NCBI RefSeq assembly: GCF_035222275.1
Contig: NC_085885.1
Location: forward strand, 2,852,001-2,916,000
From: Podospora bellae-mahoneyi
Lineage: Eukaryota; Ascomycota; Sordariomycetes; Sordariales; Podosporaceae
DNA: 64,000 nt
Direction of reading: 5' to 3'
How positions within the stretch are numbered: position 1 is the stretch's first letter; every line of letters begins with the position of its first letter. The notes under the pieces were generated by a model. It was not told where the DNA came from. It worked only from the letters and a program-made list of their open reading frames with translations, and did not search any database. Below, piece by piece: positions 57,146 through 64,000 of this stretch. The position numbers and the translations under genes are program-made.

Positions 57146-58526
57146 ATGGTTGACGTTTTGTCTCTCGCCATGGACAACACATCTTTCAGCTCTACCACTC
57201 AACCAACCGCGATCTTTGAGCTGTTCAGTCAATTCCCCGCCGAGGTACAGTGCAGCGTCTTCGAACAATTGCTCGACCTAGAAGGCCTAGGACGTGGCCC
57301 AGCAGTGCACTTTCTAACCGGTTTCCCTAGAACGTTGGCAAAGGCACTGTTCAGCTCTGACCCAGACGAGAGGATGGATACAAGGCTCAGGCATAACTTT
57401 GCACAGGGCATCGACTTTGTAACTCATGATACCATGAGCCTTCTCGGAAATTTCAAGCGCACAGATCGGCGCGGACGAGAGTATATCCCAAACGCCATCC
57501 CTCATCACATTCATCTCCGACAAATTGCCTAAACATGTTCTCTCGCAAGGCATGTAGTCCGAACTCACCGACAAAACAAGACACCATTTGGCCCACACGG
57601 TGGCAGGTCTATTCTCGTCAACGAAGAGGATGACTTGTCTATTTCGACATCCTCGTCCTGTCAAGAAGCCCCGCTCAGACCGTGTTTTGCATCTCAGATC
57701 GGCGAACACCATCAACGAAGAGCTGACGGACTGTCTGATAAGTCCGGTCATCATGGTTCCTGGTGCAGATCTTCTCAAGGCGTCCCCCGCTTGGATGTGC
57801 CGGTCTGGGTGTCAAAGCTGACCGATGGCGGGTGTCCAGGGTGGCATTTCCAGCCGAAATGGCAACGTGATCTGGTGTATTACAGTGATAGCTCTTGCTT
57901 GGAAAGCGATTCGGAAGATTACGATTCTAGCAATTGGCCTAAGAAGGTGCCCTGTGACAGGTGCGGTCGCGTTATGGGAGGACATTTCAAGGTCACCTGG
58001 CCGGAGGAATACGTACTACTGGCTGCCGCTTGGCTTCCTGCCCCCCAAAGCATACACTATGTTGTTCATAACGAGATTCCACCGCCGGGTTCACTCGGCT
58101 CTGATTACGCCCCCTGGCTGGCCCTGGCAGGTCCGAGCCCGCAACAACCAGCCTTGGTGTTCGGAGATAGTTGGGTGACGACCGCTACAGCAATGTACCG
58201 ACATAAAGGAAATCGCGAAAGCTCACGATTCAGCGCAGGGGGGGCTGAGCCTCCACAAACCCTTTCAGTCTATCGGAGGATCCTTGGTCGAGCTGTTTGC
58301 TCCTATTGACTTCCACGTCTTGCTTCACGCTTTCGTCACAGTGCCATTTTTCGATCTGGATTGGGCAGCATGGTTTCCTATGGACAGTCAGCTTCACAAG
58401 GTGTGGAAAGACAAAATTCTCCATCTGAGCTTCAGATACCTCAGATGGGTGCCAGAGGGGTCGGACTTACTTCCTTGGAAGACGGATCTGAAGCCGCATG
58501 GTACACCCAAGAAGAGACGACAATGA
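57146..58526 (+). pseudogene. Decayed unknown gene, first of a tandem related pair
   Basis: An ATG at 57146 opens a frame with FELFSQFPAEVQCSVFEQLL, reminiscent of the start of fungal 2EXR/F-box-like proteins, ending at 57532. Further pieces in other frames hold PKKVPCDRCGRVMGGHFKVT, LLAAAWLPAPQSIHYVVHN (about 57635-58309) and GGSLVELFAPIDFHVLLHAF (58284-58526). The last two match, in order, the gene at 59.2-60.2 kb (LLVAAFLPSLESINIIVHDD and FGGSMTEFSFTTRLFDG). Some breaks may be introns, but at least two look like true frame losses. Function unknown. Confidence 0.45.
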
Positions 58527-59226
58527 AAGTGTCGATAGGCTGTGTCTTAGAGATCGAGGGATCGTCGTATGGATTGAAGGGGGAGATGTCAATCTTCCGG
58601 CCCTGGTGGCTTGTACTAACTTGGGAAGAGTATGATTAATGGGGTTTGCTGGAGCATTGCAGGTGGGGTTGAAGATGGCCGCGGCATAGAAAGAGACAGG
58701 GTTTCAATGATTAAGTCTCCAGCAAACTTTGGCATCGAATTTCTGCCCTCCACTTGAGAAAGCCTTTTCTGTTCATCAAAGCTGAAGGTCTTGGTGTCTG
58801 GTCCGCATTTAACTAACCCCAAGGAAAGTTATGCATACAGTATGGGACCACAATAGGAGAAAGCCTGTCTCCAAGTCCACTCGTATGGAAGTTGTGGAGG
58901 AGACTTGCAGTCGGACTGACATCAATGCCTTCTCCATAGCCGGCACACTATCATCTTTCCATGTCACTTTCCACGTTTACTTTGCAGGCTCTGGTCGGCT
59001 CGGTGTGTGGGCTCGGTTTGTGGGCTCGGTGTGTGTTTTCGCCGTATTTTCGCAAAACCAAGAGTGATGCGAAGGCGGTGGCCTCCAGTGGTAGGAACCC
59101 TCCACAACGTGTACCAACTGTCTTCTCTTTTTCGAAACTGCAACATCTTGTTCGTATTACCAGTAGAGAGATCACCAGAGGAGCCCTTCTTTCTGACCAT
59201 TCACTTGTGTGTTATTAATCGGCATC
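58527..59226. other. Spacer between the tandem related genes
   Basis: A short internal tandem motif around GGCTCGGTGTGTGGGCTC occurs at 58996-59035. A TGGAAGACGGATCTGAA string near 58480 recurs near 59275. No separate gene was seen. Confidence 0.5.
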
Positions 59227-60239
59227 ATGGAAAGCCCCGCCGTTCAACCGAGTAGCATAACGGAGATGTTTCGGTGGAAGACGGATCTGAAACGGTGGAT
59301 GGAGAAGATTGATGGTTAATTTTGCATCAGGCTCACCAAAGCACATTACCCTTTCACTTATACAACAACCAAACAGTTTTCGCGAATACCGAGAACGACA
59401 TATTCATCCTCGAGGTGTTAGTTCGCACCTACGAGAATTACCCCGGAGACGTGGCCTGTGTAAGACAAGCACTTGTGATAGAGGATCACTTTGGGGACCT
59501 TTGCAGGATACCACCACTTGTGTTCCCCGGCTCTAACCTTCTCATTGGGGTTCGTCAGCTTGCTTTTAGCCTTTGGGCATATGAACAGAATGAGGGACCC
59601 GAGCCAGGTGATACTCAATGCCGGGACTGGAGATGCGTCCCGGTATCTTACGAGGAGGAATTCGCGACTATATCACTAAAAGGCGGTCCCGCCGTCTATT
59701 TGTGGGACAGTAACTACAATGATTACGAGGCGGCGGCGTGTTATAGCTGCTCTGAGCCCGCTGTTAGCCACCATGCTTTCGGCTCCCGGCGGATAGAAAG
59801 TCTGCTAGTCGCCGCCTTCCTCCCTTCCCTGGAGTCGATCAACATCATTGTCCATGACGACGAGAACGCTGAAGTCAATTTGCTGGACTCGGTGGAGAAC
59901 TATCCGTGGCGACTGCTCCCGTACCCGAACTCAGACGATAAGCATCCAACAGGGAGGCAAAAACACATGTTCATCCCTGCGTCGCCTTCCTTTTTCAGCC
60001 GTCCGGAACTGGATCTCTGCCCCTGGATGCAGCAGGCGCCTTTGAAAAGCTTCGGCTATTTTGGAGGATCAATGACTGAGTTTTCCTTCACTACGAGACT
60101 TTTCGATGGATGCACACTCTTATGTAACGTCAGTTTTGCGGCATTGTATGGCGGGACGAGAGTTTACTTGATGCCGATGCCAAAGGAGCAAGGAGACCAA
60201 GGGCCATTGGACTGCGGTTTCATTACCTACGACCTGTGA
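59227..60239 (+). CDS. Unknown protein, second of a tandem related pair
   Basis: The long exon has no usable ATG, but exon 59227-59314 (ATG, MESPAVQPSSITEMFRWKTD) joins it over a 62-nt intron (donor GTTAAT at 59315, acceptor AAACAG) in the right phase. With exon 59377-60239 this gives 316 residues. I do not recognise the family. The protein has a CYSCSEP cysteine pair (CRDWRC lies before it), a hydrophobic LLVAAFLPSLESINIIVHDD strand and a C-terminal beta-rich part. No signal peptide is visible. The shared segments with the locus just upstream point to local duplication, after which the upstream copy decayed. Confidence 0.55.
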
Positions 60240-60592
60240 CAGGAGAGTAAGGTGTGCAGTCTCAATGAACCCAGTAAGTAATACGCAGCACGCGGAACAC
60301 GGACATTCGAGACTGTTGCTCTGCGGCCGGGATCAACGTACTCCCGAAACGACAAAGGACTTGGAATTGAAGATCTTGGGTGTGTGTGTGGGGGGGAGAG
60401 AGACAGGTTTGACTGTTAACTATCGCCACTTCTCTGACCAAGCCTCTAGGAATCATTGGGAGCAAGAATGTATGCCCGGAAAGGTACGCTGTTGGCGTGG
60501 TATAACTTGGGATTAATTTTGACACAATCTTGAACGCTGTTGCTTCAATACAATCCCATTGTCGTGTCACAGTGCATTGACTCAGAGATTAC
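60240..60592. other. Intergenic, convergent 3' ends
   Basis: A (TG)n and G-run stretch lies at 60378-60395. No gene was seen. Confidence 0.55.
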
Positions 60593-62290
60593 CTACACTC
60601 TCTGGTCAGTAGCTTGAATTCCATCCTTCGACGACCTCCTCTTCACCCCTTCCAGTTCCACATCGAGCACCTTGTCCACGTTCTTCTGAATCTTGTCCTG
60701 CATCTCCTTGCCCTCAAACATGAAGCTGAGTTCCTCAAGTGTGCGGTTGTGTGTCTCAGGGAAGAGAAGATACACCGTAGCAATCTCGATCAGAATCCAG
60801 ACGCAGTACACAATGTAGTACTTCCATCCAATGGCGTCTAACGCAATGGGGTTGACATATGTGTTGAAGAAGACCGCAAATCGGACCGTCAACTGCTCAA
60901 CCGCGATGCCCTTTGCGCGTTGTTGATAAGGGAAGATCTCAACCATGTACGTGTATGCCAGGGCGTTCCAACCAATGTTGTAGAACCTACCCATAATGTC
61001 AGTCAAATCTCCCATGTCAGGACACAAAAATACTCACGGCGAATAAACAAAAATAAACACCAGCACCGGTATGGCCGCAGCGCTACTATTCTCAATCGTC
61101 GCCCTCGCGCTCGCAATAGTCCAAACAACATACACCACCGCCGTCCCAATCGTGCAAATCAGAAACATCCTCCTCCTCGGAAACCTCGGCGCGATCAACG
61201 CAATCGGCACAGCATTGATAAACCCCCAGCAAGTATTGCTCAGAATAACCTGCTGAACCGTCCTATTATCCGTGATGTTCACCAACGCCAAAATCTTCTT
61301 CATGTAGAAACTCAACAACCCATTCCCTGACCACTGCGTGAAAAACCCGACTACCGCTGCGAGGAGGAAACGACGTCTCATGGCAGCGTCACGGAAGACA
61401 TCCCCCCACACAAACCGCGAGGCAAGCTCTTTCTCCGCCGCGATGGTGGATTGAATTTGCGCGTATTCCAGTCTGACAAACTCGTCCCCGTCTTTACCCT
61501 CAGAGTGGTATTTTTGCAGAATGGCAAACGCTTCCTCACCGCGGTCTTGGCTGACGAGCCAGCGGGGTGACTCGGGGCACCAGTGCATGAAGCCGAGTTG
61601 GAACGCGCTCGGGACGAGTTGCAACAGGCTGGGGAGACGCCAGGCCCAGGTTGATTCCATTTGAAAGGTGCCGTAGGTTGTCCCTGCTGCGATGATGGCG
61701 CCGACGAACCAGGATGCGTTGAAGAGGGATGTCATTACCGCGCGTTCGTTGGCGTAGGAGAGTTCACCGATCATGGAGGAGGCGTTTACGATTGCGAAGG
61801 GGATGCCGAAGCCGAGGACCCAGCGGGAGGCGAGGAACATGTCGCTGTTGCGGGCGCCTGCTTGGAGGCCGGCGCCCATGCACATTATGAGGGAGGCCAT
61901 GAGGATTGTGCGGCGGCGGCCGAGGTACTGGGAGATGGTGGGGATGAAGGGGATTGCCATGAGGGCGCCAAGGGAGTACATTGCGTTGAGGAGGCCGAGG
62001 CGGGAGGAGGTTGGGTTGTCAAAGTCTATGGGGGGGTCGCCGCGTCAGTGTAAGGGATACGGAAAGGGGATAAGAGGTAACGTACAGTCAGTCCATGATT
62101 TGACAGCCTGGAGACTGTTCATCATCGAGCTGTCAAACCCAGAGGTCCATTCCACCCCGAGGCCAGTCGGCACAAGAATCAGATACAGAAAGCGAAGGTT
62201 GGGTTTCTTGTACCAGGGGACGTCATCCGCCTGCGCAATGCGGGTGAGCCGAGGGTCGGCATGTTCTTCTTTGGCGCCGATGATGGCCAT
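60593..62290 (-). CDS. MFS sugar transporter (hexose/lactose-permease type)
   Basis: Exons 62290-62086, 62025-61038 and 60986-60593 give 528 residues with twelve predicted membrane segments. Sugar-porter signatures are present: QYLGRRRTILMASLIMCMGA after helix 2, ASRWVLGFGIPFAIVNASSM, ESPRWLVSQDRGEEAFAILQ at the end of the first half, and LFPETHNRTLEELSFMFEG at the end of helix 12. The protein takes up mono- or disaccharides at the plasma membrane; the exact sugar is not readable. The cytosolic tails are hydrophilic. The presence of GH27 and CE1 genes in the same window fits a plant-polysaccharide lifestyle, though they are not linked. Confidence 0.93.
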
Positions 62291-63122
62291 CTTGGTTATC
62301 GTCGTTGCTGCTCTCTGTCTTGCTCTGCTGTGGTGAGGATATCCGGTAGAACGAAAACTTCACGGCAGGGTCATCAATTACTTATACCTCATCACCCCCA
62401 ACAATCTCCAGCTACCCGGCAGCCGGGTATGTTACATGCATTCCCCCCATCCTGCCGTATCATCTTCCCCTTCCTGATCAAGAAGCGGATCCTCCACCAT
62501 ACGTTGTGAGCTCAAATCCTGCCTTGTAGGTAAGGCATCTTGCACCTCGATAACGTGACGATCCTACAGGTCGGGCATATTTTTGTTAGAACCGATCCCG
62601 CGAGTCAAATCGCTAACTGCCAAGTATCGCCTAAATGGCACCTATGTACCGACATGCCAAGTCAACTGTTTGGAGTTGTTTCCTCCGACGTATGCGGGGT
62701 TGGCTTGTCTGCCCTGCCGTGCCCGGCCGACGGCGGATTTTGGGGAACGCGGGAGGGTGACGGGATGCAACGGTGTTACGTGGGGACCGGGACAGGTGTG
62801 ACCGAAGAGCAGGGGGTGGTTCAGGTGTCGGTGTTCGGGAATAAGGAGCAATGCTGCTTAGCTAAGAAGGATATCAAAGGCTTTGTCATGCGTGAGGGTC
62901 AGTAAACAGAGGAAACAATGGAACGGGTGTGGATTAAAACATTAGTCTATATTTAGGTTTTGCCTGGGTATCTTTCTTTGTCTAGGTTATCTTGCCCCTT
63001 ATCATTATGTCAAGATGAGATTAGAAATTAGTAGTAAGCAGCCACTGGCCCGCCAGTAGTGCCCGAAGCTTGTTTCTAAGTGCACAGTACAGATACTAGT
63101 GTAGAGTTAGCGTGCTCACTTG
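62291..63122. other. Intergenic, nothing recognised
   Basis: Upstream of the MFS gene and downstream of the TBP paralogue. A frame at 62540-62905 has no ATG-supported domain and is treated as chance. Confidence 0.5.
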
Positions 63123-63794
63123 CTACATCTTTGTTTTGCTGTTCGGGTCGCTGGCAAAGCGAAAGTCAAAGAACAGAGGATATACCCAAGCAAAGGCGGC
63201 CCTAAGATCCTCTTCTGTCTTGGCACCGGTGACCACGATCTTTCCGGTTGTAAAAATGAGAAGGGTTGGACAGGAGCGAAGTGTCCCATCTGCTCGGTAA
63301 GCGAGATACTGCTTGAAAGACAAGCCTGGGAAAATTTCGGGGACAAAAGAGGCGCCAACAGTGAGATACTTGTTGGCTAACCCCTCAAGTCTGATGTTGA
63401 AGCCAACATTGGCACTGCCAATGATATTCTGGACAGTGAAGTCGCGGAATTTCGGAGTGAAGCCACATTTCTGGAGGGCGTAAGCGTGTTTCTTAGCGGC
63501 AAGGCGAGCCAGGGCTTCACTCTTGGCACCTGTGACAACCATTCTGCCCGTTGCGAAGATCAGTGCTGTCGTTCGTGGATCGCGGATGCGCATGATCACA
63601 GCATTGAAGCGACGCGGTCTGTATTCGACATTGCGGGCCCGCTGGGCTAGGTAGTTGAGGTCAATGCGACAGTCAAGGTTGACGGTGACGACGAAGTTTT
63701 GAAGTTTGGGACTGGGCCAGCCTGGAGGGTACTCGTGGGATTCGGTTTCTGGGATGATGTCTTGACGGCTGTCCATCTGGTTAGAGTCGGCCAT
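63123..63794 (-). CDS. TATA-box-binding protein paralogue, divergent
   Basis: A single exon of 223 residues. Both TBP repeats are clear. Repeat 1 has LQNFVVTVNLDCRIDLNYLA, FNAVIMRIRDPRTTALIFAT and GRMVVTGAKSE. Repeat 2 has FTVQNIIGSANVGFNIRLEG, PEIFPGLSF and LLIFTTGKIVVTGAK. The intercalating Phe positions in both repeats appear kept. It differs from the near-invariant canonical TBP at many sites, and an insertion of about eight residues lies between the FPGL motif and LLIF (YLAYRADGTLRSCPT). It is therefore probably a second, specialised TBP-like factor, with the canonical gene elsewhere. Canonical fungal TBP genes usually have introns, and this one has none. Confidence 0.88.
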   Translation of the reverse strand: MADSNQMDSRQDIIPETESHEYPPGWPSPKLQNFVVTVNLDCRIDLNYLAQRARNVEYRPRRFNAVIMRIRDPRTTALIFATGRMVVTGAKSEALARLAAKKHAYALQKCGFTPKFRDFTVQNIIGSANVGFNIRLEGLANKYLTVGASFVPEIFPGLSFKQYLAYRADGTLRSCPTLLIFTTGKIVVTGAKTEEDLRAAFAWVYPLFFDFRFASDPNSKTKM

Positions 63795-64000
63795 TTTGAG
63801 AAGATCTGTTGTGCTGTTACCTTGTTATGTTGAAAACACTTACCGTATCTGGCGGCGCTTGGTGAATGAGTTAGTAAGAGGTAGCCAGTTTATGGAGGCA
63901 GGCTGGGCGATATTATATCTAAGTCTTACTTCAAGACAAAGATTCCGACATCAAGACAAATAAAGGACAATTTCATTGTCGAACACAAAGCCATCTGTCC
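63795..64000. other. Upstream region of the TBP paralogue
   Basis: Presumed promoter and leader of the minus-strand gene. No other feature was seen before the window ends. Confidence 0.4.

Noticed and set aside
61661-62336. Plus-strand frames of 130 and 187 residues over the MFS gene
   Set aside because: Antisense shadows; the minus-strand transporter signatures are decisive.
1-64000. CRISPR arrays, bacterial operons or ribosome binding sites
   Set aside because: No regular direct-repeat/spacer arrays exist, and the intron-bearing genes show that the DNA is fungal.

Overview
The window is nuclear DNA of a filamentous ascomycete (Pezizomycotina, most likely Sordariomycetes and probably Sordariales). 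The evidence is intron-bearing genes with 45-70 nt GT/AG introns and CTRAC-like branch sites, a HET-domain protein, a fungal rhodopsin-like membrane protein, secreted carbohydrate-active enzymes and ankyrin proteins with fungal N-terminal domains. There is no operon structure. Genes lie on both strands and each appears to be its own transcription unit. Exon models were derived by hand from splice signals and frame continuity.

Layout. 0.2-2.0 kb: a peroxisomal (SKL-ending) CoA ligase, followed by a 12-bp minisatellite. 3.1-4.1 kb: an unrecognised protein with an Asn run. 5.0-5.8 kb: a probable gene relic. 6.0-8.5 kb: a secreted fusion of an M35-like metallopeptidase and an SGNH hydrolase. 9.6-10.6 kb: a PQ-loop membrane protein. 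11.0-12.4 kb: a GH27 alpha-galactosidase. 13.2-16.3 kb: an interrupted ankyrin gene. 16.5-17.4 kb: a CE1-type esterase. 17.7-20.6 kb: an SbcD/SbcC-like nuclease-ATPase locus that looks decayed. 20.9-22.1 kb: a polytopic membrane protein. 22.3-25.3 kb: a broken F-box/ankyrin gene. 26.0-28.8 kb: retromer VPS35. 29.3-32.1 kb: a Vps70-like M28 peptidase. 33.2-35.3 kb: a secreted GMC oxidoreductase. 35.5-37.6 kb: a HET-domain protein.

The stretch from 37.6 to 46.9 kb is gene-poor. It holds tRNA-like fragments, two diverged members of an unrecognised family with acidic tails, a TenA-like protein and a relic of a 3'-5' exonuclease. From 46.9 kb follow a flavin monooxygenase, a 2.4 kb gene-free stretch, a rhodopsin-like membrane protein with a GC-AG intron, a membrane-protein fragment, a cluster of hairpin repeats, a GFA-domain protein, guanylate kinase, a tandem pair of related unknown genes, an MFS sugar transporter and a divergent TATA-binding-protein paralogue.

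How the genes relate. The secreted enzymes (GH27, CE1, GMC oxidoreductase, protease-esterase fusion) together with the sugar transporter suit plant-biomass degradation. VPS35, the Vps70-like peptidase and guanylate kinase are housekeeping. HET, ankyrin and F-box loci are the fast-turnover part, and several of them are broken.

The two most unusual signals are not ordinary genes. One is a cluster of hairpins at 53.84-54.21 kb that share a 13-nt loop and show compensatory stem changes. The other is a switch, seen in most genes on either strand, from a C-rich 5' coding half to a strongly G-rich 3' half.
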